Positions 1 through 8,683 are shown, numbered from the stretch's first letter. The stretch: 64,000 bases of DNA from Vibrio sp. ED004 (GCF_023206395.1 NZ_CP066150.1:1550001-1614000); one strand, 5' to 3'. The notes: generated from the letters alone by a model not told the origin. Numbers and translations: made by a program.

Positions 1-407
1 TGGTGCAGTTTGGCCAGATGACAACCGTTGGTGGCGCTCTGAGCGGTACGATTGGTATCAATGCCCACTACGCGAATGCACTTGCTGCTCTTTACATTGC
101 TTGCGGCCAAGACGCGGCGTGTGTGGCTGAGTCTGCGATTGGTATGACACGTATGGAACTGAACAAAGAAGGCGGTTTGTACGCGAGCGTAACCTTACCT
201 AACCTGATGCTAGGGACTGTCGGTGGCGGTACTGGGTTGCCAAGCCAAAAAGCGTGTCTCGATTTGTTAGGGCTGCACGGCAACGGTAAATCACAAGCCT
301 TAGCCGAAGTCTGTGCTGCGCTGTGTTTAGCGGGCGAGTTATCGATTGTCGGCGCATTCTGTGCAGGCCACTTTTCACGAGCTCACCATAAGTTGGCTCG
401 TAAATAA
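1..407 (+). CDS. mvaA: Hydroxymethylglutaryl-CoA reductase, C-terminal part (partial at window start)
   Basis: Only the last 135 or so codons are present; the frame is open at the left edge, so the true start lies outside. HMG-CoA reductase makes (or in reverse oxidises) mevalonate with NAD(P)H in the cytosol. The visible part carries the family's GQDAA motif, the glycine-rich GTVGGGTGLPSQ segment and a C-terminal AGHFSRAHHKLARK tail, where the His residues correspond to the mobile catalytic flap. Bacteria that use the MEP route rarely carry this enzyme, but vibrios do. It ends 75 bp before a LysR regulator on the same strand. I am confident of the family; the substrate direction cannot be told from this fragment. 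Confidence 0.9.
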   Translation, partial: VQFGQMTTVGGALSGTIGINAHYANALAALYIACGQDAACVAESAIGMTRMELNKEGGLYASVTLPNLMLGTVGGGTGLPSQKACLDLLGLHGNGKSQALAEVCAALCLAGELSIVGAFCAGHFSRAHHKLARK

Positions 408-482
408 CCTTAATCCAATTTGGCTTGTTCGGTTTTGTCGTTCATGCGAAATCACAAGCCAATCTGAATACGTGAGTCACAC

Positions 483-1394
483 ATGGATTACTTACACTTA
501 TCGAGAGTGAGCCTTAAGCACCTCACTGTGCTGCATATTATGCTGAACACCCACAGCGTGACTCAAACGTCTGAGCAACTTTGTGTGAGCCCTTCGAGTG
601 TCAGTAAAACACTCTCGCAACTGCGTGACATCCTTAACGATGAACTCTTCTATCGAGACGGCACTAAGCTAATCCCAACACCTTTTGCCTTAAAGATAGC
701 CCCAACCGTTCACGCCATTCTCTCCAGCATGAATGGACTCCTTCATCAAAAGAGTTTTACTCCAGAGAAGTACCAAGGCAGCTTTTCGCTCTCGATGCGT
801 GAAAGCACCTTTGAAGTGTTCGCCTCAAAGATCAGCAAAATCACCACAAAACTTGCGCCTAAAGCGAAACTCAATATCTATTCAAAGCAGCAACTTGGTT
901 TCGATGCTTTGCTTAGCGGCAAGGTGAATTTGATCTTGTTGCCTCACGATATATCCCAACCACCAACCGATAACAAAGAGTTGGTTTGGGAAACCATTCT
1001 TCCCGATGAGATGGTGTGTTTGATGGGTGCTCACCACCCCCTCGCACAGCAAGAGCTGACGGTTGAGGGCTATTTAGATTACAAGCACATTGGTATTTTA
1101 GATAATGAACTGTCTCAGCCTTACTTTGAGCAAAACTTAGTTCAATGCCACCAGCCGAGAGAAATGGCGATATCGGTAGCGGACTTTGGTGCTGCAGCCG
1201 TACTTTGTCATCACACGCCTTTCTTGTTCACCTGTTCGAAGCAATGGGCTGAGCATGCAAAACAAGCACAAGGTTTGGTGAGTAAGCCACTTCCCTTCGA
1301 TTACGGTAAAGTGGCGTACAGCCTAGTATGGAACAAACCAAACATGAATGATCAAGCGATCAAATGGCTATGTGACTTGTTCTTAGAAGCTTAA
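483..1394 (+). CDS. LysR-family transcriptional regulator
   Basis: A 303-residue protein of normal LysR length. Residues about 10-70 form the winged helix-turn-helix (the stretch around SVTQTSEQLCVSPSSVSKTL is the recognition region), and the rest is a periplasmic-binding-like effector domain. The ATG at 483 has no strong Shine-Dalgarno. It lies between mvaA on the same strand and the convergent yjjW gene, so it is not in the usual divergent position and its target cannot be assigned from context; the yjjI-yjjW operon is the nearest candidate. A ten-base segment covering the end of the gene (1382-1391) recurs at 1416-1425, just downstream. Confidence 0.88.
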   Translation: MDYLHLSRVSLKHLTVLHIMLNTHSVTQTSEQLCVSPSSVSKTLSQLRDILNDELFYRDGTKLIPTPFALKIAPTVHAILSSMNGLLHQKSFTPEKYQGSFSLSMRESTFEVFASKISKITTKLAPKAKLNIYSKQQLGFDALLSGKVNLILLPHDISQPPTDNKELVWETILPDEMVCLMGAHHPLAQQELTVEGYLDYKHIGILDNELSQPYFEQNLVQCHQPREMAISVADFGAAAVLCHHTPFLFTCSKQWAEHAKQAQGLVSKPLPFDYGKVAYSLVWNKPNMNDQAIKWLCDLFLEA

Positions 1395-1452
1395 TCCTTT
1401 TAAAGACTTAACACTCTTAGAAGCCTGACTGAGCGTCTAAACCACTTAAAAG

Positions 1453-2367
1453 CTAGGTATAAACCTCTGGCGTTTGCATCGGCCTTTGAACTATCGCGTA
1501 GAGCTTGTCGTGAAAGCTCTGCATTTGTTGCTCTGTACATTTAGGCCACTCTAGCGCTTCGCCGATCACGCCGTGATGTTGAAAAGCATTAAGTCGAATC
1601 CGAACACCGCTTGGCAATCCATTTAAGTAATAGCCAACTTGCTCTATCTCGTCCTCAAGATCGCTTTTATTTGGAATATGCAGTAACCGAACTTCATGTA
1701 ACTTACCTTTATCAGCCAAATAGTTAATGGTTTCAATCACTCGATGATTGCCTCTGCCGACTAACCATTGGTGTGTTTCTGATTGCCACGATTTTAAGTC
1801 AATCATCGCGCCATCAAGGTAAGGCAATACTCGCTCCCAGCCTTGTTTAGACAGCGAGCCATTACTGTCAATAAAACACGTCAAATGTGCCAACTGCGCG
1901 TCGCTTTTGATTGCTTGAAACAGTTCAATGATAAACGGCAGTTGCATGGTTGCTTCACCTCCCGAAATGGTAATACCGCTCAGAAAGAACTGATTATGCC
2001 TAACGAGTTCAAGTACTTCCGAGACCATCATCGATGTGATTTTCGGGCTCGATTTATGGTTACAGATGTCAATGCACTGATCGCAGTTAGTGCAAGCCGC
2101 CGAATCCCACTTCACTTTGCCATCAACGGTGCTCAACGCACCGCTTGGACACCCGCTGACGCAGTCTCCGCAGTGGTTACAGTGATTAATGGTGTGTGGG
2201 TTGTGACAGGTTATACAATCGAAATTACACCCTTGTAGAAACAGCACTAGGCGATTTCCCGGTCCATCAACACAAGAAAAGGTCAGCACACGGCTGACCT
2301 TCGCTTGTTTTTCTGTCTTATTGTTATTAACCCTAGCCATTTGAGTTGTTAGATCAGAAATTTTCAT
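1453..2367 (-). CDS. yjjW: YjjW-family glycyl-radical enzyme activase (radical SAM)
   Basis: A 304-residue radical SAM activase. The radical SAM cluster motif CxxxCxxC is at C47-C51-C54, inside GCNFDCITCHNP. It is followed by a ferredoxin-like insert with two CxxCxxCxxxC sets (C63/66/69/73 and C92/95/98/102), typical of activases that carry two extra 4Fe-4S clusters. The SAM-binding GGE-like motif is SGGEATMQ. The protein should install the glycyl radical on YjjI, encoded 24 bp upstream in the same operon. Its chemistry as an activase is secure from the motifs; the physiological pathway of the YjjI/YjjW pair is not known to me. Confidence 0.93.
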   Translation of the reverse strand: MKISDLTTQMARVNNNKTEKQAKVSRVLTFSCVDGPGNRLVLFLQGCNFDCITCHNPHTINHCNHCGDCVSGCPSGALSTVDGKVKWDSAACTNCDQCIDICNHKSSPKITSMMVSEVLELVRHNQFFLSGITISGGEATMQLPFIIELFQAIKSDAQLAHLTCFIDSNGSLSKQGWERVLPYLDGAMIDLKSWQSETHQWLVGRGNHRVIETINYLADKGKLHEVRLLHIPNKSDLEDEIEQVGYYLNGLPSGVRIRLNAFQHHGVIGEALEWPKCTEQQMQSFHDKLYAIVQRPMQTPEVYT

Positions 2368-2391
2368 AATTAATGTGATTCGATTACAACG

Positions 2392-3948
2392 CTATTCGTA
2401 TGTTGGCGACATCTCTAAGCTCGCCACGCGCGGTTTACGTTCTAAGATACCGGTGTTTTTTGCAGCTTCAGCACCAAGGAAGGTGGTGTTGGTACGTGAA
2501 CCTTGCTCGTCGTATTTAGCAATATCAGATAACTTGATCATGTAACCCGTCACACGAACCAAGTCGTTCGATGCCACGTTGGCAGTAAACTCACGGTAAC
2601 CCGCTTGGATTGCGCCTTTACACAAGTTAAACATCGCTTCAGGATTCGACTTTACTGTTTCGTCGATGGTCAGAATGTCGCTGATACCTGAGGTATAGAA
2701 CTTGTGATGACCCGCAGTTGCGCGAACGTAAGAGACAGGATCAGGTTCTGTACCATAAGGAATACGCACACCTGGCGTTACATCTTCATCTAAGCTGATA
2801 CCACCTTGAGCATGCAACAGAGCCTTGCCTTCCAACCCATACTTCACTTCAGAGCTTTCAACGATCTCAGCCAGCTTTTCAGAAATACGGTGTCCGAGTT
2901 GGTTAGCTTGTTCGTCATGACCATAACGCCCTGCTTTGCCCTCTTTTTCCATCAAGATGTTGACAGCTTCAGCCATGCCGTAAATGCCAAACATTGGCGC
3001 AAAGCGATCTTCTTCGATCAAACCCTCTTTGGTTAAGAAGCCTTCGAAGAAGTTAGACTCTTCGTGCAAGAAACGGCTACGCGCATTCATCAGCTCAATC
3101 ATGATACCGCTGTAGTTTGGCAGCACTTGTTGTAAGAAATCGGCACTGTCCTCAGACTTCAACGCCACTTGTTTCAGGTTCATACGTACTAGCGTATTTG
3201 AACCACCCGCTAGAGGTAGAGAGTTGTAACAGCTCACGATGCCAAAACGCTTATCACCGTAGGCCGCAGCGTGTGCTGGGTAGTTGGCGATGTGTGGCTT
3301 GCTGCATTCACAGATGTTACTCGCAGCATGACGCAACAGATCATCAGGTGTCACTGCTGGGTCGTACATAAAGGTTAAGTTAGGTGCGATCTGCTTAAGT
3401 TCAGCATCGACACGTAAAATAGTGCGGCAGATAATATTATCCGTAGGGCCGATATTCACATGCATGAAAGCATCTGGCAGCGTGCGATCCAACATAATCC
3501 AGAACAGCTTAAGCTTTTGATAAACCTGCTCTTCCGTTAAGTCACCCACGAAAGGCATCAACACATCATCCAGTTGACCTAAGTAAACCGGAATGGAAGT
3601 CACTGACGGAACGTGATGATAAAGGATGGTCAGCATGTTCAATGCTTCGTCGAAATTAGTTGCCGCGCTAAGCTCTAAATACTTTGAGCCTTGATGTAAG
3701 TATTTAGAATAATCGGGAAGCACATAGCGCGGCTTAAATGGGGCGTGACCTTCAAACATGTCACATAGCACACCTTGTTGTAAGGCTTGTTCTACTTCAT
3801 TACTTACCGGCATATACGGCAGGCTTGCTTCAGCTTCTAAGGCAAGATAACTCGATTTCTGTTTTGGAGACAGGTTGGCATCTGAAATGATATTGCTAAA
3901 GCGTTGTTGTTGCTCTGAAAGTTGTGGAGAAGCAGATTGGTGGCTCAT
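2392..3948 (-). CDS. yjjI: YjjI-family glycyl-radical enzyme
   Basis: A 518-residue protein, shorter than pyruvate formate-lyase (about 760). The C-terminal glycyl-radical loop is visible as NDLVRVTGYM, with G468 the likely radical site; SCYN at C240 is a candidate for the thiyl cysteine. The activase YjjW follows directly, so the two form an operon. Such enzymes work only without oxygen. The substrate of YjjI is unassigned; the residues flanking C240 do not match the CC pair of pyruvate formate-lyase or the CxE motif of diol dehydratases, so I do not name a reaction. Two inverted repeats lie in the 100 bp upstream (3996-4016 and 4030-4044), but no clear FNR box was seen. Confidence 0.93.
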   Translation of the reverse strand: MSHQSASPQLSEQQQRFSNIISDANLSPKQKSSYLALEAEASLPYMPVSNEVEQALQQGVLCDMFEGHAPFKPRYVLPDYSKYLHQGSKYLELSAATNFDEALNMLTILYHHVPSVTSIPVYLGQLDDVLMPFVGDLTEEQVYQKLKLFWIMLDRTLPDAFMHVNIGPTDNIICRTILRVDAELKQIAPNLTFMYDPAVTPDDLLRHAASNICECSKPHIANYPAHAAAYGDKRFGIVSCYNSLPLAGGSNTLVRMNLKQVALKSEDSADFLQQVLPNYSGIMIELMNARSRFLHEESNFFEGFLTKEGLIEEDRFAPMFGIYGMAEAVNILMEKEGKAGRYGHDEQANQLGHRISEKLAEIVESSEVKYGLEGKALLHAQGGISLDEDVTPGVRIPYGTEPDPVSYVRATAGHHKFYTSGISDILTIDETVKSNPEAMFNLCKGAIQAGYREFTANVASNDLVRVTGYMIKLSDIAKYDEQGSRTNTTFLGAEAAKNTGILERKPRVASLEMSPTYE

Positions 3949-3995
3949 GATTAAACCCTTAAAATTGTTATGGGCTTATTTTATATCTCGCGGTT

Positions 3996-4044
3996 ACATT
4001 TCCACTAATGAAATGTATGCAAGACTATTTTTCCAAAATGGAAA
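3996..4044. promoter_or_regulatory. Two inverted repeats upstream of yjjI
   Basis: ACATTTC and GAAATGT flank a 7-bp spacer at 3996-4016, and TTTCCA and TGGAAA flank AAA at 4030-4044. Both lie 48-96 bp before the yjjI start, where an operator would be expected. The regulator is unknown. AT-rich sequence makes short repeats likely by chance, so confidence is low. Confidence 0.35.
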
Positions 4045-4130
4045 TTAGACATTTGAAATTAGCCGTCATTAAGACACTAGGTATAGAAATAGGAATAGTC
4101 CGTTTAAAACACGAAGCCGTAAAAATAGAA

Positions 4131-4170
4131 AAACCCACATAACTGGCTTTAAGGCCGTTGATGTGGGTTT
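4131..4170 (-). terminator. Rho-independent terminator of the methyltransferase gene
   Basis: A 10-bp perfect stem, AAACCCACAT paired with ATGTGGGTTT, with extra pairing inside the loop. On the minus strand it is followed by a T-rich run (complement of 4120-4130). It sits 65 bp after the methyltransferase stop and before the yjjI promoter, separating the two units. Confidence 0.8.
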
Positions 4171-4235
4171 CGTTATTTAGGTTCGCTCTGTCAGAGTTGG
4201 CTAAAAGCAATACTCTTTACAGATAAGGGAAGCAA

Positions 4236-4835
4236 TTACAGGTGAGGAAGCACTTGTTTGAGTCCAACGCCCATTAGTACTTTTAACTCACCTTGTGGTG
4301 TATCAACCGAGAACGGTGTCGACACTTCAACAACAGAGAAACCTGCCGCACTCAATACATTCTCTGAGCGCTGCTGGCTTACGCCATAATCTTCACTGCC
4401 GTTTTCTAGGTACCAATCCCAGTGGACAAACGTGCCATCATTTTCAAGCAATGTGTAAATCAGACTGACTGTATCTTGTAGGTTCGGGATAAAACCACAC
4501 ACCGAAGAAGCGACCACTAGGTCAAACTGGTTTCTGAATGCTGGATGCTGCGCTGCTAGTCCGCGCGATAAAATATCAACAACCGGTTCAACGTTTGGTA
4601 ACTCTTTCTTATCTAACTCTTCAATCATCCCTTCGGAGATGTCGAGTGCGATGATCTCTTTTGCTAAAGGAGATATTTTCTGGCTGAGTAGTCCTGTACC
4701 ACAACCAAAATCAAGGACACGGGTTCCGTTTAAATCAACGAGCTGTGTCAACTGGTCAAATACGGACTGTGCGAATACTGCGGTCGCGGGATCTTTATCC
4801 CAATCAACGGCGTACTCGTCCCATTGTTTCGCCAT
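4236..4835 (-). CDS. Class I SAM-dependent methyltransferase
   Basis: A 199-residue protein from the ATG at 4835. I chose this start because GGAGG lies 5 bp upstream; an ATG at 4838 is too close to it, and the longer frame up to 4898 begins only with TTG. Motif I for SAM binding is VLDFGCGTGLLS, followed by IALDISEGMIEEL (acidic loop, motif II) and a Rossmann-like fold. The C-terminal half has VHWDWYLE and GVSQQRSENVL. Substrate cannot be read from the sequence. The gene is divergent from a LysR regulator at 4997, which probably controls it through the inverted repeat at 4927-4945. Confidence 0.85.
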   Translation of the reverse strand: MAKQWDEYAVDWDKDPATAVFAQSVFDQLTQLVDLNGTRVLDFGCGTGLLSQKISPLAKEIIALDISEGMIEELDKKELPNVEPVVDILSRGLAAQHPAFRNQFDLVVASSVCGFIPNLQDTVSLIYTLLENDGTFVHWDWYLENGSEDYGVSQQRSENVLSAAGFSVVEVSTPFSVDTPQGELKVLMGVGLKQVLPHL

Positions 4836-4926
4836 CATGGCCTCCATCTTTACTTCTTGTAGGTTCGGAACTTCCCCAGAGTAAACCAAATTAGTCAATT
4901 CGTCATAGAGTTATCATGCAAAGATG

Positions 4927-4945
4927 GACTATTTCTAAGATAGTC
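4927..4945. promoter_or_regulatory. Inverted repeat, candidate LysR operator
   Basis: GACTAT and ATAGTC flank a 7-bp spacer in the divergent region between the methyltransferase (start 4835) and the LysR gene (start 4997). It contains a T-N11-A type arrangement, as LysR boxes do. The position between a regulator and its divergent neighbour is the classic one. No experimental support is available. Confidence 0.5.
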
Positions 4946-4996
4946 AGCACAATATTCAGATAATATGCACCGACACCCGCTCAATATGGAAATGAA

Positions 4997-5875
4997 ATGA
5001 ACCTTTCTCAAGTCCAAGCCTTTTGTTCTGTTGCTGATTTAGGATCAGTCTCTGAAGCTGCACGCCAGCTAGAATGCAACCGAACCAAACTCAGCATGTC
5101 GATTAAAGCCTTGGAAAAAGAGTTAGATGTAGAACTGTTCGTGCGTAGCGGAAATCACGTCGAGCTGTCTGAAGCAGGCAAAGCCATCTACAAAGACTGT
5201 GAAGGCATGTTAGTTACAGCAGCACGCATTAAGCAAACGTGCTTGCATGTGTCTGGCGAGTTCAACGCCGAGATATGGATTGCCCGCGACGACTCATTAC
5301 CCGATGAGATGTGGCAGGATTTATCTCATGCCCTCAATAACAAGTACCCTTCTACCTCATTCAACTTTGTTCTCGCGTCGAGTGGCGACTTAGCCAATCT
5401 GGTTGAGACTCAGCAAGTGGATTTCGCTTTTGGTGTCGATTACGAACGTGTCGATGACCCGCGTATTATCTACAACCCGCTTGGCAAGATTCGAATGATG
5501 TCGGTGTGTAAGAAAGGACACGATCTGAGTGCGATGCGACGTGTTTCTGATGAGGTGTTAAGAAATTCGATGCAAGCTACCATGGTTTATCTCAATGAAA
5601 AGGATAATCCAGAGCTTGAGCCCTTCTCACGTCGTTACATCGGCTTCTCTAGCTTTGATTTTATGTTGGATACGATTTTACGTGAAGAGGCATGGGGCGT
5701 AATGCCAGAGCCATTGATTCGTCATTTGCTACGTGAACAAGAGTTAGCGGTGATCAAACACACATACGGCCTGACTCAAGAGGATTACTGCATGTTTACT
5801 GCGGCAGGCATGGCTGAACACCCTGGTATGAACTGGCTCGCGGATCAGCTCAGCGACTACTTGTTCGATTTCTAA
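4997..5875 (+). CDS. LysR-family transcriptional regulator
   Basis: A 292-residue protein. Residues 1-60 hold the winged helix-turn-helix (SVSEAARQLECNRTKLSMSI) and the remainder is a LysR substrate-binding domain. It is transcribed away from the methyltransferase gene, with 161 bp between the two starts and a 19-bp inverted repeat inside. By the usual LysR logic it regulates itself and the methyltransferase. The inducer is unknown. Confidence 0.88.
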   Translation: MNLSQVQAFCSVADLGSVSEAARQLECNRTKLSMSIKALEKELDVELFVRSGNHVELSEAGKAIYKDCEGMLVTAARIKQTCLHVSGEFNAEIWIARDDSLPDEMWQDLSHALNNKYPSTSFNFVLASSGDLANLVETQQVDFAFGVDYERVDDPRIIYNPLGKIRMMSVCKKGHDLSAMRRVSDEVLRNSMQATMVYLNEKDNPELEPFSRRYIGFSSFDFMLDTILREEAWGVMPEPLIRHLLREQELAVIKHTYGLTQEDYCMFTAAGMAEHPGMNWLADQLSDYLFDF

Positions 5876-5945
5876 TTTTAGCTTCCCAATTTAAGAGCGG
5901 CACGAGCTATTGCCTGCGCCGCCTTGTGCAAACTGAGACTAGTAA

Positions 5946-5977
5946 CCTAATACTAATACAGCCTAATACTGATATAA
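5946..5977. repeat. Imperfect 16-bp tandem repeat
   Basis: Two copies beginning CCTAATACT (5946-5961 and 5962-5977) lie in the space between the convergent LysR gene and the small gene at 5994. The region has no other visible feature. Confidence 0.5.
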
Positions 5978-5993
5978 CCAAAGACTGAACCGA

Positions 5994-6344
5994 TTAGAAA
6001 ACCATGACGTGATCCACCAAGTAACGTCCCTCTTCCTCAGCCAGTACCATTTCAGCCACAAATTCACCTTTAGCAATGGTATACGCTTGCTTCCACACAA
6101 AGGCGATAGAATCAGAACGTCTGAATAGCGCTACTGGCTCACGTTCAGCAAAGAAGCCATTGCTGTGCTGATAATGATGACACACCTTCTCCAAGTACTC
6201 GGGCGTAACGATATCCTTCATTCGCTGTGTAAAGTCTCGACAGTGTTGTGCATGGTCAACCTTGGTTGAACCTTCCATCAAGTTATCCATGATAGGCGTA
6301 GCAATCGCCCATAACTCGCTGTCATTGAGGTTATCAAACTTCAT
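5994..6344 (-). CDS. Conserved-looking hypothetical protein, 116 residues
   Basis: The protein starts at an ATG preceded by AAGGAAT at good spacing, so it is probably a real gene. It is mostly alpha-helical in the first half (DNLNDSELWAIATPIMDNLMEG) and has alternating beta-like segments at the end (FVAEMVLAEEEGRYLVDHVMVF). The length and the helix-then-sheet pattern would fit a small NTF2/SnoaL-like fold, but I see no catalytic motif and do not assign a function. No signal peptide or membrane segment is visible. It stands alone between a LysR gene and a CDF transporter. Confidence 0.7.
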   Translation of the reverse strand: MKFDNLNDSELWAIATPIMDNLMEGSTKVDHAQHCRDFTQRMKDIVTPEYLEKVCHHYQHSNGFFAEREPVALFRRSDSIAFVWKQAYTIAKGEFVAEMVLAEEEGRYLVDHVMVF

Positions 6345-6551
6345 ATTTATCCATTCCTTGATACTGATGTCATGCAGCTAAAACCGAACGATTTACGCAA
6401 CGTATTCGAACGCTAACGTTGCCTTTATCGATATGCTTAAGTTTATGTAAACATTGAGCTCACGAAGCTATACGACACTGATGACTGATATGTTTTATTA
6501 ATCATAAACCATCTATTCTCAGTTGCACATATCCCCTAGAAAACAGTCATC

Positions 6552-6580
6552 GTCAACTTTATTGACACCTTGATGTCAAC
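6552..6580. promoter_or_regulatory. Triple half-site GTCAA/TTGAC cluster upstream of the CDF gene
   Basis: GTCAA (6552), TTGACA (6562) and TGTCAA (6574) alternate in orientation, giving two overlapping inverted repeats: GTCAA-N5-TTGAC and TTGACA-N6-TGTCAA. They lie about 130 bp before the CDF start in the 364-bp gap 6345-6708, which holds no gene I can support. The same half-site makes a perfect palindrome upstream of the ABC exporter (52517-52531). TTGACA is also the -35 consensus, so part of this may be promoter rather than operator. Confidence 0.45.
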
Positions 6581-6708
6581 CTAAACCACTGAATTACAAT
6601 AACTTTAATGAACTACTTAAATAGTACATATAAAGGTCATCAGATAAAGTTTGTAAAGTTAGCTCATTATTAGAACAATGAAGTTATCAAAAACATCTGG
6701 AAAATATT

Positions 6709-7605
6709 ATGTGTGACAGGAAAAGCCAAAACGAAAATCGAGTACTATTGTTCTCAGCCCTTTTAGCATCAGGCTTCGCTATTGGCGGATTGGTGTTGGG
6801 TCTTATCGTTGGCTCTCTGGTCATAGTATTTGACGGTGTCTATTCTCTTATCAGCTTACTGTTAACTTTATTGTCACTAGCTGCTTCAAAATACATTAAT
6901 CGCCCTTCAGATAGAGAGTTCCCGTTTGGTCGAGCTATCATCGAGCCCATTGTTATTGCGATTAAAGCCGTTGTGATTTTACTTGTGGTTGGTTATTCGC
7001 TTTACTCTGCGATTGGTGCCTTGATGACAGGTGGTCGTGAGGTCGATGCTTCTATCGCAACTCTGTTTGGTATTTTCAACGTGTTGGGTTGTGGTTACGC
7101 TTGGTGGTACATCGCTAACAAGAGCAAACGTATCTCTTCAGGTTTGATTCAAGCGGAATCTAAACAGTGGCAGATGGATACACTATTGAGTGTCGCGGTG
7201 ACAGCTGGTTTCGTCGTAGCGTGGGCAATGACATTCTCACCTCTTGCGTCATACGCAGTGTATGCCGACCCAATGATGATGTTACTGATGTCTTTCTACT
7301 TCATCAAAGTACCATTCGACATGTTACGAGAAGCGATGCGTGAACTGCTGATGATGTCGGCAACCAAAGACATTTGTGATGCGGTAGATAAAAACGTTGT
7401 CGCGGTAGACAAAGAAGCGGATCAAGATTTGGAACTAATGGGCGTGACTAAGGTTGGTCCTGAGCTAAGAATCAACGTTGATATTCATACCAATGACCAA
7501 GATGCGATTGCGGTTGATGATATTGAACGTACGCGCCGCCAACTTAAGCGACGCTTATCGAAGATGCCTTATGAGCTCCAATTGAATCTCAATATCGCGA
7601 GTTAA
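6709..7605 (+). CDS. Cation diffusion facilitator family transporter with atypical metal site
   Basis: A 298-residue inner-membrane protein with six predicted helices and a short cytosolic C-terminal domain, normal for the CDF family, which exports divalent metals by proton antiport. The transport site in Zn members is D-x3-D in helix 2 and H-x3-D in helix 5. Here helix 2 has D42 and S46 (FDGVYSLIS) and helix 5 has Q153 and D157 (QWQMDTLLS). The missing histidine and second aspartate argue against a standard Zn transporter and for another metal or altered function. The C-terminal domain ends in LNLNIAS. The stop codon lies in the first unit of a heptamer repeat. Family call is firm; the substrate is open. 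Confidence 0.85.
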   Translation: MCDRKSQNENRVLLFSALLASGFAIGGLVLGLIVGSLVIVFDGVYSLISLLLTLLSLAASKYINRPSDREFPFGRAIIEPIVIAIKAVVILLVVGYSLYSAIGALMTGGREVDASIATLFGIFNVLGCGYAWWYIANKSKRISSGLIQAESKQWQMDTLLSVAVTAGFVVAWAMTFSPLASYAVYADPMMMLLMSFYFIKVPFDMLREAMRELLMMSATKDICDAVDKNVVAVDKEADQDLELMGVTKVGPELRINVDIHTNDQDAIAVDDIERTRRQLKRRLSKMPYELQLNLNIAS

Positions 7606-7634
7606 CAGTTAAGAGTTAAGAGTTAAGAGTTAAG
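7600..7634. repeat. Heptamer tandem repeat covering the CDF stop codon
   Basis: Four exact copies of AGTTAAG (7607-7634) preceded by one copy with a single change (7600-7606). The first unit supplies the TAA stop of the CDF gene, and each later unit again carries TAA, in a shifting frame because 7 is not a multiple of 3. Confidence 0.9.
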
Positions 7635-7649
7635 AAAGCCTCTTACTAA

Positions 7650-8582
7650 CTAAGACTCTGATTGAACCTTTTTAGAAGCCGACGCCGTAACCGTCGGCTT
7701 TTTATCTCTGGTTACCCACCAACAAGCTAACGAGCCAATCGTCACCATACAAACACCCTGCCAAAACGTCATGCTCAATGACAAACCCAAAATCATAGAA
7801 GACAGTAAGGTCGCAAAAATAGGCGTGAAATAAGACATGGTCGCTAGGAAAACCATATTGCCGCCAAGTATCGCTGTATTCCAAAGCGCGTAACCTGCCC
7901 CCATACACACACCGGCTAACACTAAGTCGATTGCAGCACTGGTTGTCATCACCATGCCGGTTTCGTTACTCAAGGCGTATTTGATCCACAAGGTGATTGC
8001 AGTCGCGATAAAGAACAACACGATCGCATTCTGCCCTTTCGCCACTTTTTGGGTGTAATTACAGTAAACCGCCCAAATAATCGCGCCGAAAAACGCCATT
8101 GAATAAGTTTTTGGGTTAGTAGCAACATTGGCAGCGATTTGTTCAACAGAAAGCCCCTGATCGCCGCTGATGCTCCAAGCCACGCCAAAGAAGGCCAAGA
8201 AGATACTTGGGTAAACCAACCAGTTAATTTTCTTATCGCTGAGCAGGACTGCGAACAACACCGTCAATGCTGGCCATAAGTAGTTGATGACGGCCATTTC
8301 CAAGGCTTGATGTCTATTGTTTGCCATTCCTAAAGCCAAAGCCAAAAAGATCTCATAGCAAACGAACAGAGCACCACCAATCAACAGATACGACTTAGAG
8401 AAGCGCGACAGCTTAGGTAAACCCATAACACAGACCAACAACAGTGAGCTCACTGTATAAAGGCTGGCTGCGCCGCCGATTGGGCCCAGTTGTTCTGATA
8501 CGCTACGCGACAACGCGATTAAACAGCTCCAAAGTAAAATGGCAGCAATGCCGTAGCAGCTATGGCGATGAGATTTCAGCAC
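7650..8582 (-). CDS. yddG: Aromatic amino acid exporter YddG (DMT/EamA family)
   Basis: A 310-residue protein with about ten hydrophobic helices and two EamA repeats. The N-terminus (YGIAAILLWSCLIALSRSVSE) and the VINYLWPALTVLF segment are characteristic of YddG, which exports aromatic amino acids and drugs such as paraquat across the inner membrane. The start is GTG at 8582, supported by an AGGAAGAGG ribosome binding site. The last codons (around PTVTASASKKV) are encoded by a GC-rich hairpin that also looks like the terminator of the convergent CDF gene. Confidence 0.85.
   Translation of the reverse strand: MLKSHRHSCYGIAAILLWSCLIALSRSVSEQLGPIGGAASLYTVSSLLLVCVMGLPKLSRFSKSYLLIGGALFVCYEIFLALALGMANNRHQALEMAVINYLWPALTVLFAVLLSDKKINWLVYPSIFLAFFGVAWSISGDQGLSVEQIAANVATNPKTYSMAFFGAIIWAVYCNYTQKVAKGQNAIVLFFIATAITLWIKYALSNETGMVMTTSAAIDLVLAGVCMGAGYALWNTAILGGNMVFLATMSYFTPIFATLLSSMILGLSLSMTFWQGVCMVTIGSLACWWVTRDKKPTVTASASKKVQSES
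7676..7704 (+). terminator. Terminator of the CDF gene, inside the 3' end of yddG
   Basis: A 9-bp stem AAGCCGACG / CGTCGGCTT with a 7-base loop, then TTTT, on the plus strand. It lies 70 bp after the CDF stop but within the coding sequence of yddG on the other strand. Confidence 0.75.
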
Positions 8583-8683
8583 GCCTCTTCCTTTTCTTTA
8601 TTGTAATGGTGTAATCAAAGCGAGCTTAAAGCAAAGATAGGCTTAAGCACCACTATCGATAACTTGCAGTAGGTAAAAATAAG

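Noticed and set aside
1843..2238. 131-residue plus-strand frame inside yjjW
   Set aside because: Antisense to a gene with full radical SAM and Fe-S motifs; no recognisable domain.
4025..4210. 61-residue minus-strand frame upstream of yjjI
   Set aside because: It spans the methyltransferase terminator and the yjjI promoter region and has no ribosome binding site.
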